Origin: Tolypeutes matacus
Lineage: Eukaryota; Chordata; Mammalia; Cingulata; Chlamyphoridae
NCBI GenBank assembly: GCA_026826555.1
Contig: JAKSZT010054396.1
Span: forward strand, 19,986,233-20,050,232
DNA length: 64,000 nucleotides
Reading direction: 5' to 3'
The stretch's first letter is position 1. The number at the start of each line of letters is the position of its first letter. Shown here in pieces: positions 23,191 through 34,949 of this stretch. Position numbers and translations under genes: made by a program. The notes below the pieces were generated by a model, which saw nothing but the letters and a program-made list of their open reading frames with translations, was not told the origin of the DNA and made no database searches.

Positions 23191-24049
23191 GTAAAAACAA
23201 TCATATATCCATAAACTGCCAAATAATAGGCAATAGCGCTATTCTAAAATGTGTGATGATCCTATCAAAAGCATATGGAAATGTCAATATTATTAATTAA
23301 TTTAGAAACCAAATTATATGTAGGTCCTTTATTTATGTATTTGAATAGTACTATAGTACATTCATATGTGTTGGGTTTTTTTTTTTTTTTTTAAGGATCC
23401 AGCTATTGAGAGTTAAATGTTAGTCACGTGGATAATTTGCTCTGATCCACTGATTTCCCTTATGAGAGTGGAGGAGTTATTGTGGTTCTTAGAAATCTGA
23501 ATAGTCCTTTAGAACTCAGTCACATAAACCTGTATTCAATATCTTCATGGTAACCAACCACCAAATGATAAATTTGAGCTGTGGTTTCATTTGTTGACAC
23601 TTAAGTTATTTGTGCACATTTATTAACAAAGCATGTAAATCATCTTACCTTGTAACCTTCAGTGAATTCAATGATTCAGTGAATCTAGAAATGTAGAGCA
23701 TTCTACTTAAATAATAACTACTAAGATATGTTTTTGTGGTAGAGTATATCTACCAATACCATTCTAAGTTTCATAAGCCTTTAAAACTGGTCTCTATAAA
23801 TAAAGTAGGGTGGAGAAGGGATTAGTTTTACTGCTTAAAAAACAAACACTTTTAAAGATAGAATTGTGTTGTTAATATGTACCAGGAGAATGAGGAAAGC
23901 CTAAAAGGAATAATTTAATTTTTTTTTTTTAATTAACCTAATTATGATATACTCAAAGAGAATGTTCTATTTTTCCTACTTTAATTGTACCTTTGAAAAA
24001 GAGAGTGATGTTTTTAAAACAAAAATCATATCCCTTCATTTCTTTTCTT

Positions 24050-24450
24050 TAAAATGGCTTCTCATCTCACTCGGGAGGTGTTGGCAAATTTCTACAATGC
24101 CCTACGTCATCTGTCCCCTACTCCCCCATCTTGTCTTCATCTGCTACAAATCTGCCTCTCAGTTGTTCCACTTCAGCCTATTGGCTTGGTCTCTTTGCTG
24201 TTTTTTGACTTCTCCAAGCATCATCCTGCATTGAGGCATTTGCTGTTCCTATGGTCCAGGAAAGCTTTTTCCACAGATAGCTGCATGGATTAGTGCTTTG
24301 ATTCCTTTAAGTCATTTTCTATTTAAATGTCACTTATCAATGAAGACATTCCTAATTACTCTACAGAAAATAGCATCACCCTCAGTGTTCCCTTTGCTCT
24401 GTTTTATTGTTGTTGTTTATTTAAAACTTTAATGTAGGAGTCTCATATTT
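24050..24450 (+). repeat. L2 LINE fragment
   Basis: Follows the L2 3' region: GAGGCATTTGCTGTTCCTAT, TTCCACAGATAGCTGCATGG, TTTAAATGTCACTTATCAAT, GAAGACATTCCTAATTACTC. Short reading frames across it are relics of L2 ORF2 or chance. Confidence 0.65.
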
Positions 24451-24469
24451 AGCTCCCCACCTGATTTTA

Positions 24470-24656
24470 TTTATTTATTTTTTTTTTAAAGATTTTATTT
24501 ATTTATTCATTTACCCCCCCTTGCTGCTTGTGCTCGCTGGGTCAGCTTACCACGCCGTGCGGGCGGGCTTGCCTTCACCAGGAGGCCCCAGGAACCGAAC
24601 CCAGGGCCTCCCATATGGTAAACGGGAGCCCTACTGATTGAGCCACAGCCGCTTCC
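24470..24656 (-). mobile_element. DAS SINE, minus orientation
   Basis: T-rich tail, AAAGATTTTATTTATTTATT, C-run, and minus-strand tRNA head ending GCCACAGCCGCTTCC. A perfect 17-bp target duplication (CTCCCCACCTGATTTTA) lies at 24,453-24,469 and 24,657-24,673. Confidence 0.94.
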
Positions 24657-26513
24657 CTCCCCACCTGATTTTAGAACTGGCTGAGCCACCTCACCTTTCT
24701 TGGATTTTCTTACTCTTCACTGCTCCTGTTTCTCCTTTCTCAGTATTTGGGGTTTATTTATGGTCCTTAAAGATTCTCCTTGCTTTTTCCAAGCCAGCAA
24801 TACATAACAATTGTTAGTTTTAATTCATCTGGATCTGTTTTTATTTGAAATAGGAGAGCCCTTCAAAGTACATGCCCTACCATTCTATCAGAAATAGCAT
24901 GTCTTTATATTTTTAAGTTTTAAAACATATTTAACCCCATATTTTTCCTTTCTGGCCCAAAATAAAATTTAGGGAGCATGGTCATTTTCAGCTTTCTTTG
25001 TAATGATAGATTTGAGTTGCTGTGTACCTGCATATGCTTGTAGTATCCTTAACTGAGAAGGAAATAGCCTTCAAGAAGTTGGGTGATGGGGAAGAACCTG
25101 AATCTCTTGACCTCCTATATTTGCTAATACTGTTTTTCAAAGAAAAATAAAGTGTTTAAAAATATTTTTGTTAAATATTGACCTTATAATGTGAGAACAG
25201 GTATAAAACTGTCTCAGATTTTCATTTGCCTCTTTCTCCTTACAGATTTAAGTATAATTCATTTAAAAGCACTTTGACATCTAGGGCAGTTTAAACCAAG
25301 AAATATGTGCCAATAAATACCTAACCAAAATAGTCTCTGTGTCACAATAGACTCTGTGTCTTATGTTTGCACTCTCCTTTTATGCTCAAACTCTAATAAT
25401 GACTGCCAAAGGAGGGGGGAGCTTAGACGTGAAAGTTAACTAACATTATAAATAAAGAACAAAGATATTATGTAGATGAGTTTGCAGTTGACTAGGGTTT
25501 TTAAAAACAACTTTTTCATATTAGTCCACATGTATCTTTGCACCTTAATTTCAAGTGATATCCTGAACTAAATATCAAAGTCAACTTTGAAAAGAGTTGA
25601 TGGAGATGGGGGAAGTGAAAGTTAGCAGAGAGTGAAGGTTAGGAAAGAGGAGAAGGTTATATGAAACTATAGATGAAAAGATATGCTGGAGTAAAGTTAT
25701 TTATAACTTGATACATTTTACCAGTGTCTGAAGTAAGAAGGGATATTACAAAGATAGGCTTATTGCAAAGAGCATTTGTGATGTAAAATATATTCCAAAA
25801 GGTTCAGAGGATCCATTGACAGAAAAATAAAAAATACATATCTTAGAAGATAATATTTGTATTGTTTTAATTATAAACCCACCCTCCCAATTTGCTCTGC
25901 TTCTCTTAAGTTATTTACATGGTATCATTAGTGGCATATATTCTTGGTAAAGCTGAATTTTATTTCCTTCCTGATTACATTTTCTAGTAAGTCATTAATA
26001 TTTTTAGAGCAGTTTGGAGAAGAAGAAAATACTAAATATCTTTTATAGTTTTCATTTTTTATTTTGTTGATAGAATGACCTGTAAGACAACTACTTCATT
26101 TAATTCATTGTGCTTGAGAATCTTTAGGATACTAAACTTATTTCTAATCATTCATGTAACTTTTTATGGCAGTAGGGTACATTGAAATTTTCATGTTACT
26201 TGATTTCTTTTGAAAAATAGCACAGAATATATAGTGTGTTTTCTCTGTTTAACATTAAATTTTAATAAGATTGCTAATTTTAGTGTTATTAAATATCAGT
26301 ATCTTAAGCAATTGGTTAAAAAGAAATTGTTATGAAAAATAAATTAAATCACAAATAAGAATTTACAATATGCCTGAATTGTTAGGAGCTTGACTAAGAG
26401 AAATGATAGTTTTTCAAATGAATAATTATATTATATAGCAACATGTAACTATTTTTGTTGCATTTTTAGAGATATATGATGCAAATGAACTTTTCATAAA
26501 TTTTATTTCTTAG

Positions 26514-26651
26514 CAAATTTTAAAAGCTTGCATTGAACAAGTGAAAAAATATCCAGAATTCTATACTCTCCATGAAGTCTCCAGCTTAATGGGATTCTTC
26601 CCATTTAGAACAGAAATGGGGTTAAAGTTAGAAAAAACTCTTCTTGCATTG
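26514..26651 (+). CDS. ICE2: ICE2 coding exon 6
   Basis: 46 codons, residues 177-222: QILKACIEQVKKYPEFYTLH, EVSSLMGFFPFRTEMGLKLE, KTLLAL. Acceptor TTTCTTAG, donor TTG|GTAAGG. Phase 0 at both ends. The first residue is Q (CAA), where the human protein as I recall it has K. Confidence 0.96.
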
Positions 26652-27265
26652 GTAAGGTTTACCATATGAAATTACAAACTTATTTTTGTCTGAAATATCA
26701 TCTATGATGTAGATATTCTATTTTAAAATAAATGTTAAACAGTAATGAACTATAACTTTTCAGGTAGTAATACAAATCTGACTATTATATGGATGCAATT
26801 CTTCAGTCTGTTTCTCTTTTGTTTTTAAAAATGGTACTACCAAATTTACTTCTTGATTTCTTTTCTTAATTCTCATCATCCTTATAATGCTCCTGAATAC
26901 AAGCAGAAAAGCTTTTTTCTTTTAAGAGATTCTATTCCCAATCATATCAGAAATAAGTATGTATGATAGGATATTTTAGAGTTTCTACTATACCCTATTA
27001 TGATTTATACCTCATAAAACAAGAGGCAAAATTTAAATTAGCAGAGAAAGTACCCTGACATCCTTCTCTTGGATTTTTTAAAAAAAAAAAAAATGTGGTT
27101 GTTATCAAGAATATAAATATCTTGGTTTGAGGAGACTGCAAATTTGACATTTGCATTTGGTAGAGTGAAGAATTTCAAGTTAAGAATTTCAAAATGATGA
27201 TACTTAGGGAAAAAATTATATTAACATTTTCTCAATAAAAGATTCATTTTTCTTTTCTTATTTAG
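26652..27265 (+). other. ICE2: ICE2 intron 6
   Basis: A/T-rich with an A-run at about 27,079-27,093. No repeat or gene recognised. Confidence 0.6.
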
Positions 27266-27382
27266 GGCAATGTAAAATATGTGAAAACAGTATTTCCCTC
27301 AATGCCTGCAAAGTTGCAGCTCTCAAAAGATAACCTATCTACCATTGAAACACCGGAACAAACTGCTGCAGGTATGCATGAT
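27266..27382 (+). CDS. ICE2: ICE2 coding exon 7
   Basis: 39 codons, residues 223-261: GNVKYVKTVFPSMPAKLQLS, KDNLSTIETPEQTAAGMHD. Acceptor CTTATTTAG, donor GAT|GTAAGT. Phase 0 at both ends. A competing donor (CAG|GTATGC) lies 11 bases upstream at 27,371/27,372 and would shift the frame. Confidence 0.95.
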
Positions 27383-27558
27383 GTAAGTAACGAGGTGGAA
27401 ATCTTTGAATCTTCCAAGGTAACTGTCTGTCCTCACAAAGTACATATAACTTGATTATTCTAAAGTCCCCTTTGCAAAATTTTTCCTTCATTTCATTACT
27501 TAATCAAAGAAATTTTCAATAAGTATAATAAAGTAACAAGCTATATGTTGTTTTTCAG

Positions 27559-27718
27559 GATATTAGTAAAGATCCAAATGCAGAGAAGCTTGTGTCAAGA
27601 TACCACCCTCAGATAGCTCTAACTAGTCAATCATTATTTACCTTATTAAATAATCATGGACCAAACTACAAGGAACAATGGGAAATTCCAGTGTGTATTC
27701 AAGTAATACCTGTTGCAG
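27559..27718 (+). CDS. ICE2: ICE2 coding exon 8
   Basis: Residues 262-315: DISKDPNAEKLVSRYHPQIA, LTSQSLFTLLNNHGPNYKEQ, WEIPVCIQVIPVA plus one base of Gly. Acceptor TTTTTCAG, donor GCAG|GTTTGT. The 176-base intron 7 before it is the shortest in the gene. Confidence 0.96.
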
Positions 27719-28880
27719 GTTTGTAGTTTGCCAAGTCAAGTAATGCTTTCAAAGAGAGGTTGGGATGGTTCCACTTCAGCTATCTAAACATGTCGTTTTT
27801 GTCATGTACAAAAATGAAAAGTCCTAGTTTAAAGAGGATATAAATTTGACATTTGCACTTAGTAGTTGTTTTAATATATAGGGCTATAATAGGATTGATG
27901 CCCATAAATCAATTACTAGGTCTGTAGTATCTCTAGTCATGTTGGGAAGTGAGTAGTAATTAGTGAAGTAATTGTGGACTATGGTAGCCAGAAATCCATG
28001 AAATGATGGTGGGATTCTTCTCTCTCTCATTGAAATAAAAGGAACTCAGTACTTTACTAGACCATTTAAAATGAGTGCGTTTCTAGAACTTAATAGTCTG
28101 TTACTGGGATTCAGAATTAAAGTAATCCTATACTTATTAGTAGTGCAATAGTCTATCTTTTGACAGTAAAATTAACATTTGCACATAAATTCCTCTATAC
28201 AACTCATTCCCCTTACTCTTTTGGTTCATATTTAATATATTTTTTAATATCTCATAAAATTAATACTGTTATATGTAACAACATAATTATAATAAATGAA
28301 AAGAATATGTCCAGTGAAACAATACTACAAATTAGAGTTAAATGTAAAATTTTCATCACTTTTTGAAAGCATAATCCACTTATAAGAAGTGAGTAGTAGG
28401 GAAGCGGCTGTGGCTCAATCAGTAGGGCTCCCGTTTACCATATGGGAGGCCCCGGGTTCGGTTCCCGGGGCCTCCTGGTGAAGGCAAGCCCGCCCACACG
28501 GCGTGGTTAGCTGATCCAGCGAGCACAAGCAGCAAGCGGGGGGATAAATGAATAAATAAATAAAATCTTTAAAAAAAAAAAAAAAAAAAAGAAGTGAGTA
28601 GTAATGTGTTAGTAAAAGTATACAGTAAAAAAGAGTGGTCCTTTAAAAAAATATGTTAGAGAACATATTTCTCTTGCCTGTCAGATTTTCTTTCCCTTAG
28701 ATCTCTAACAGACCTTAAAGATCTTCTAGTCCAAGCATGGCAAATATATGAAACATGTGCTACCACTCTGTTATCTTATGTCTCTTTGCTTTAGTGATCC
28801 TTCTGTCATACATTCTGTTTTGTTTTGTTTTTTAATATAATTACTGGAAATTAACCCCTTTTTTCTGTTTCTGTTTTAAG
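27719..28880 (+). other. ICE2: ICE2 intron 8
   Basis: Contains one DAS SINE (28,399-28,589). The rest is A/T-rich without recognised features. Confidence 0.65.
28399..28589 (+). mobile_element. DAS SINE with expanded T-arm hairpin
   Basis: Head GGAAGCGGCTGTGGCTCAATC; A-box region TGGCTCAATCAGT; T-arm/B-box region GGTTCGGTTCC; tail with ATAAATGAATAAATAAATAA and a long A-run. A 14-bp target duplication (AGAAGTGAGTAGTA) lies at 28,385-28,398 and 28,590-28,603. The T arm extends to a stem of at least 11 bp (28,446-28,474). Confidence 0.95.
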
Positions 28881-29062
28881 GTTCAAAACCAGTTAAAGTA
28901 ATTTATATTAATTCACCACTTCCTCAAAAGAAAATGACAATGAGAGAGAGAAATCAAATTTTCCATGAAGTTCCATTAAAATTTATGATGTCCAAAAGCT
29001 CATCTGTTCCAGTCTCTGCAGTTTTTATGGACAAGCCTGAAGAATATATATCTGAAATGGAT
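28881..29062 (+). CDS. ICE2: ICE2 coding exon 9
   Basis: Residues 315-375: SKPVKVIYINSPLPQKKMTM, RERNQIFHEVPLKFMMSKSS, SVPVSAVFMDKPEEYISEMD. Acceptor CTGTTTTAAG, donor GAT|GTATGT. It enters with two bases of Gly and leaves in phase 0. Confidence 0.96.
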
Positions 29063-29149
29063 GTATGTAATGCTTTCTTTTTTCCTCAGGGTAATGTATT
29101 TGTTTATCCTTTTAAGGCATAAAGTTTTATTGTAAGTCTCTAAACCCTA

Positions 29150-29440
29150 GTAGTTAAAAATAGAGGCTTTGGAATCAAACTTAAAATTGAACCTAGGCAA
29201 CAAACTTAACCTCCTTAAGCCACAGTTTTCTCTTTTATAACATAAAATGATAGTAACTACTTCACAAGTTTGTTGTAAGGAGTAAATTTGCTATCATATG
29301 TAAAATTCTGAGCATGTCTTTAGCATGTATGTATTAAGAATTCCTAACTCATAGGATTGTATTGGGATTAGATGAGATAATGCATGTAAAGCATTTAGAG
29401 AAGTGCTTGGCACTCCATAAATACTAGCTTTTATTATTTT
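29150..29440 (+). repeat. Two MIR SINE fragments in tandem
   Basis: The first copy has the 'caaacttaacctccttaagc' core phrase and the second the 'tgcatgtaaagcatttagag' and AAGTGCTTGGCACTCCAT phrases. Same orientation; boundaries approximate. Confidence 0.6.
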
Positions 29441-29507
29441 GTGGGTTTTATGTATTTTTTTCCATAATTATTAAAGTAAGATATTCTGTTTATAGAAAAT
29501 TTTACTC

Positions 29508-29553
29508 ATTCATTACACAAGTCTTTATTGATTCATTACACAAGTCTTTATTG
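29508..29553. repeat. Perfect 23-bp tandem duplication
   Basis: The unit beginning ATTCATTACACAAG and ending TTTATTG occurs twice without gap (29,508-29,530 and 29,531-29,553) at the start of MIR-like sequence. Identity is complete, so it is recent. Confidence 0.9.
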
Positions 29554-29780
29554 AGCAGATACTGTTCCAGGCTCTGAGGATATAGCAGTGACTAAAAACA
29601 AAATCTCTTTTCTCTTGGGGCTTATTTTAGAGGGGAAGGATGCAGATAATTAATAAAACAACTGCAAAAAATGCAGGGAGCTATAAGTACAATAGAGAAA
29701 AGTAGAATGGGCTAAGGAGAAATAGAGCGATGGGTGGGGATAGTGCCATTTTAGATTCATCATCAAGAAAGCCCTTCAGA

Positions 29781-29963
29781 GAAGCGGCTGTGGCTCAATC
29801 AGTAGGGCTCCCGTTTACCATATGGGAGGCCCCGGGTTCGGTTCCCGGGGCCTCCTGGTGAAGGCAAGCCCGCCCACACGGCGCGGTTAGCTGACCCAGC
29901 GAGCACAAGCAGCAAGGGGGGGATAAATGAATAAATAAATAAAATCTTTAAAAAAAAAAAAAA
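29781..29963 (+). mobile_element. DAS SINE, near twin of the 28.4-kb copy
   Basis: Almost identical to the copy at 28,399, same strand. A 16-bp target duplication (AAGAAAGCCCTTCAGA) lies at 29,765-29,780 and 29,964-29,979. The same extended T-arm stem is at 29,826-29,854. Confidence 0.95.
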
Positions 29964-32000
29964 AAGAAAGCCCTTCAGAGGATAGGAAATATGAGCAGAG
30001 ACTTTAATAAAGTGAGGGAGCAAACCAAATTAGAAAATAAAATATAAAAATGTTTTTCTTATTTATAGTTAAGAACTAATACTATTTTAAGGATATTAGC
30101 CTTTTGTCTATTTGTTTTATGTTTTTCTCTTTGCCATATGCTTTTTAATGTCTTTATGATGCATAAAGCATCACCTGAAACTTTTTTTTAGTTTTTTTCT
30201 TTTATATTTTGCTTTTTAATCTACCTGCATCTTATACTGGTATGAGTTAAATGGATGTAACAAGCGCTTTGGAGAAACATGAATTAGGTTAAGAGAGATA
30301 AAAAGTGGCAGAGTGACTCCTTTCATTAATGGCAGACCAGATAATTTGAACCTCCCCTATTAGTGATGACAACTTAAAATAACTGGACAAAATATAAAAA
30401 TTTCTTTCCTAAAAGCATCAAAGATCTAACAAGACAGAGTTGACTTATAGGACTGAGATCCTAGAAAAGACAAGACTCCAGGGAGGTAAGCCATTGGGGT
30501 CATTTTTGCCCTGGATATTTTCCAATTCTGCAGAGGTGCCTAAGAAAATGAACTGTGCTTTGGCGGCAGCACCAGACAAGAGAGACAAAAATCAGAGTTC
30601 AGTTTTCTACCAAAGGCTTGGATCCCACCGGGCTGCAACCCAGGAGTGAGTGGAACCAAAAGTAAATTAGCTTTCACATAGTTTGTAGCCTCTTTCTCAG
30701 GCTCTGAACTTGGATTAAGATGCTTTTGGATTGCAAATGTCTCCAGATAGCTAGCAAATGCAAATGATAAAGGTTCAGATTTGAAGATGCTAAGATGGCA
30801 GCGAGTAACCATTTCAGCTTTGCCCGGGGCACCTGCTTGCAATACAGAGGCAAGATAGAACTCCTGAAAGGCACCGGAGCCCAGGCCTGTCACCTGTGGG
30901 GAGCAGCACAGGTAGCTGCAATGTCATTAGATGTAACGTTGCCTGTTAACATTTCCATTTAGAAGCCCTCTGCTCTATCAGACACATTGAAGGGCAGAAG
31001 ACAATGGAACTACATCTTTCTAGTGAACAATACCCTTCACTGTTGAAGTGTGACGCATGTCTCTCTGGGCTAAAATGAAGGTGTCAATAGAGATAAATTC
31101 CTTTCTGGAGGTTCTTGGGGAGAATCTGTTTCCATGCCTTTTCCAGCTTCTAGGAGATGCTTGCATTAATTGCCTCCTGTGTGAATTTACATCCTCATCT
31201 TCAGAGCTAGCATCTATCTTCAAGGCCAGCAATGGTTAAGTGAGTCTTTTGCACAGTTTCACTCTGAAAGGAACTCTTCTGCCTCCTGATTAAAGGTTTC
31301 CCTTATGAATACATTATGAATACATTCAAACCACTCACATAATCTAGGATAATCACTCTATTATATGTGGTCAGCTGATGAGCTACATTAATTCCATCTG
31401 CAAACATAGTATCTCTTTGCCTTAAAATGCTTTCACAGGTTCTGGAGTCTAGAATGTGAGCATCTTTGCGTGGCCATTATTCTGCCTCTGACAAAATTCT
31501 AAAGTGACTTCCTCAAACAGAAATAAAATTAATCCCCTGAGAAGATGTAGTTATAGAGAAAAGGATGGAAATCAATGGTAACGTCAGCAATAACAACTAA
31601 AAATAAATACGTTTGATGTATATAAATGAATAATGACTGAATATAGAGTATAATAAACAAAATTGCAATGTGGTGGAAAAAAGCAAATGAAAATATTTCT
31701 TAAAGATGTCATTTTGAGCTTCAAATTATTTCTACAATAATATTTTAAATTCAGGATCCAGAAAACATTTAAACATAAGTGACTTGGGAGGATATTAGAT
31801 CCTGTGAGCAAAAACCGTCAACACAGTGGCCAAAGAAGTAGACCCACAGAGACTCTAGATCCTAGAATTGTTATTGACTGACTGTAAACCGACTATTTAA
31901 TTATATAACATTCAAGGAAATTAAATCCTTGCTTGAAAATGTCAGAGGAACTAGAAACTTTAAAAAGAGGTAGCAGATTGAAAAAGAACCAAATAGCAAA

Positions 32001-32332
32001 ATTTTTTAAAGATTTATTCCCTGCCCCTCCTTGTTGTTTTGCGTTTGCTGTCTGCTCTCTGTGTCTGCTTGTCTTCTCTTCTTATATTCTCTTTAGCAGG
32101 CACTGGGAACTGATCCTGGGACCTCCGGTGTGGGAGAGAAGCACTAAATCGCTTGAGCCACCTCAGCTCCCTGCTTTATTGTGTGTCTCATTGTCTCTCG
32201 TCTGTCTCTTTTTGTTGCACCAGCTCTCCACACGGGCCAGCTTGCTTTCACCAGGAGGCCCCGAAAAACGAACCTGGGACCTCCCATGTGGTAGAAAGGG
32301 GCCCAGTCGCTTGAGCCACATATGCTTCCCAT
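32001..32332 (-). mobile_element. Dimeric DAS SINE, minus orientation
   Basis: Two minus-strand tRNA-like heads: the first ends GCTTGAGCCACCTCAGCTCC (about 32,170), the second GCTTGAGCCACATATGCTTC (about 32,329). CAAATAGCAA-type duplications flank it (from 31,990 and 32,333). An A/T tail lies at the low-coordinate end. Confidence 0.85.
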
Positions 32333-32349
32333 CAAATAGCAATTTTAAA

Positions 32350-33450
32350 AATGAAAAGTACAGAAAGTTCAATTAACAATTCTAAAAATAGTGTTATTGG
32401 CACATTAGATAAAGCCAAAGAGAGATTAGTGAATTGGAAGATGAATCTGAAAAGACTGTCCATAATGAAGCACAGACATACAAAAGGATAGAAAATATGT
32501 AGGATAGGGCAAAAAGTATACATTGAGAATATCTAACCTGTAGTTGAATGCAGAAGGACTGGCATGAGAGAGCTAAAGTAACAAAACCAATACTTGGAGA
32601 CTAAAGAAATATTAAAAGCAGCAAGAGGTGATTTTTTTTTAAGATACATTATCTATAAAGAAAGGAGAGCTAGACTGACAGATGATTTTTCAACACCAAC
32701 ACCACCAGTGGACATTGGAACAGTATCTATTTTGCTAAGAGAAAATAACCCACTTATTAAAATTCTATGACCAGTGAAAATATCATTCAAGAATAAAAAT
32801 GAAATAGATAGGGAAACGGATGTGGCTCAAGAAGTTCGGCGTCCGTCTACCATATGGAGAGACCAGGGTTCGATCCCTGGGACCTCCCAGTAAAAAAAAA
32901 AAAAAAAATGCAATAGATATTTTCAAGTAAAAACTGAGTTTGCCACCAGTTGATTCCCACAGTGGCTATTCTTTAGACACAAGAAGAATAATCCCATATG
33001 GAAGGAGGATGGTGAAATGCAGGAAGGAATGAACAACAAAAGTGAAAATAATGTGAATAGGCTCTAATTTGTAGATGAATGCAGGGGAACTTAGAAGGTT
33101 GAGTGCTGAGAAGACCTGGCCCTAAGAACTCTAACAACTAACCAGCCAAAGTTCCCTCCAAGACAAAGACCATCCCTAAGGAGAGATCACTGGCTGTAAA
33201 ATCCAAATTGAGTGGAACAAAGACATTAATGATAAATGAAAGATTAATTTTCAGATAACTGTGGCAGAGGGAAAGAGAGGAAACAGATTTCAGAAAGAAC
33301 TTAAGGTTTGGTACAAACACATACCTACATGCGTACGTACTTTGTCATAATAATGAAGAGTGAACGTAGAGCCAAGAAGCTAGGAAAGCTATGGTGGCCC
33401 ACCTCCACACACAATCCTTCTCCCTTGAACATGATTGTTTGATGTAAACT
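32350..33450 (+). mobile_element. Old L1/HAL1-like sequence (tentative)
   Basis: Phrases such as ATTAGTGAATTGGAAGATGA, GAGAGCTAGACTGACAGATG and ATGCAGGAAGGAATGAACAA resemble sense-strand L1M/HAL1. It is interrupted by a monomeric DAS at 32,811. Family and ends are approximate. Confidence 0.5.
32811..32907 (+). mobile_element. Monomeric tRNA-like DAS SINE
   Basis: About 80 bases of tRNA-like head (A-box TGGCTCAAGAAGTT; B-box GGTTCGATCCC, a perfect match to the consensus) directly followed by an A-run. The flanking duplication is AT(G)AAATAGATA versus ATGCAATAGATA at 32,799-32,810 and 32,908-32,919. Confidence 0.88.
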
Positions 33451-34304
33451 TAAACAAGGATTGTTGATATAAGCCTTTACAGAGGTAAGGAAAAAAGAGT
33501 TTTTAATTGCTATAACATTCCTATATTAAGCAAAGGTAAGCTATAAAGACATGCCTACAAAACAGAAACTAATATGTTTACCCTTTGACCTAAAACATGC
33601 TATTAAAAGGATTGAGGAAGATCTAAATATACAGATATGATGCAATCTTGAATATTTATTAAGTGAAAGAAGCAGAGAAGAGAACATTTCATGTAGTGTG
33701 TTACTTTTATTTATTGAAAAGGGAGAATACAAATATATACACATATTTGATTATACTGAAAAAGAAAAAAACCCACACAATGAAGCAAAACCCTAAAACT
33801 ATGAAAAGGTTAACTGTAGGGGAGAGATGAAACAAAGCAAGAGATAGGAAAGAGAGCTAAATTTCTCTGAATGTACTTTGGTTACTTAATAATTTTGACT
33901 TTTGAGTTATGTAAAATGTTTTATGTGTCTATAAAACAAGATTTATAAAAACAAAATTCAACAAATGAATCCACTGTATATCAAGTTGGTGGTTTAATCA
34001 TTCAGAGAAGAATTACTTCAAGTGATTAGAAATTTAGTAATTTGATTGTATATCCATAATGGTTTATATTTTTAACTTCAAAAGGAACTGCAAAAAAATT
34101 CTCAAGCTGCATTTAGTAATCATATTGGTAATGATATTGATATTGTTATTTTGAACATATTAGTATGATAAAGCAAAAAAGTTATTATGTTTATATTAGG
34201 AGCCAAGAGAGATACAAATGTAAAGTCAAAGAAGGAAAAACCCTATAATTTTACATTTGCGTAGGAAATATTTGTATAAAATCATGAATTTTCTCTTTTA
34301 CAAA

Positions 34305-34377
34305 AGAAGGAAGGAAGAAAAAGAATGGGAAGAGGAAGAAAAGGAAAGGAAAGAGAAGAGATGGAGAGAGAAAGATA
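34305..34377. repeat. Purine-rich (GGAA/GAAA)n tract
   Basis: An uninterrupted A/G-rich stretch of about 70 bases. Purine mirror tracts can form triplex DNA, but nothing links this one to a function. Confidence 0.8.
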
Positions 34378-34949
34378 GTTCCCAGCTCTACCCATGAAAA
34401 GGCCTATATGCATTGACCAACCTAGTAACAGTGAACATACCCAATATTCAAATTAAGGTCTCTAAATATCATCTTCCAATAAAAGGAATCAGGGTTCCCT
34501 AGAAACTTGGCCAATTCCACGTCTGACAGGATATGTATAAGAGGAGCCTAGAACATTTTGTCATGCCAGAAAATAAGAAAACTATAAAAAAAAAAAATAC
34601 TGGAATTGTATCATAAGGCTGCCAGAGTCAACCTGAAGGGGCTCCCACTGGCCAAAGATGTTAGAGGTTGACCATGAAAAAGAATAACTCCAGTGGATTG
34701 AGATATATGAAATATGTTAAAATCCATGAATTCATAATGTTACTTTTAGAAACTGCTATTCACCTTTGAAGTATGCTATAGCATCAACTTATTCTGAAAC
34801 TGATTTTTTAAAAATGTTTATATTGCCTTTCAAGTATGAACTGTATTTCAGGGTAGTGATAGAATATAACCATCACCATTTTGTAGCTCCCAATGAAGTA
34901 GTGAGTCTAGGCAATGATTATCAACAACTGCTAAAATCATTATAAGAAA

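Larger units (their letters stand above)
23191..26513 (+). other. ICE2: ICE2 intron 5
   Basis: Contains an L2 fragment (24,050-24,450) and a DAS SINE (24,470-24,656). In 24,700-26,500 I see no element I can name. Confidence 0.65.

Noticed and set aside
30440..30893. Overlapping open frames on both strands (69 and 117 codons)
   Set aside because: No recognisable protein, no splice-site support and positioned in repeat-rich intron 9; coding on both strands at once is unlikely.
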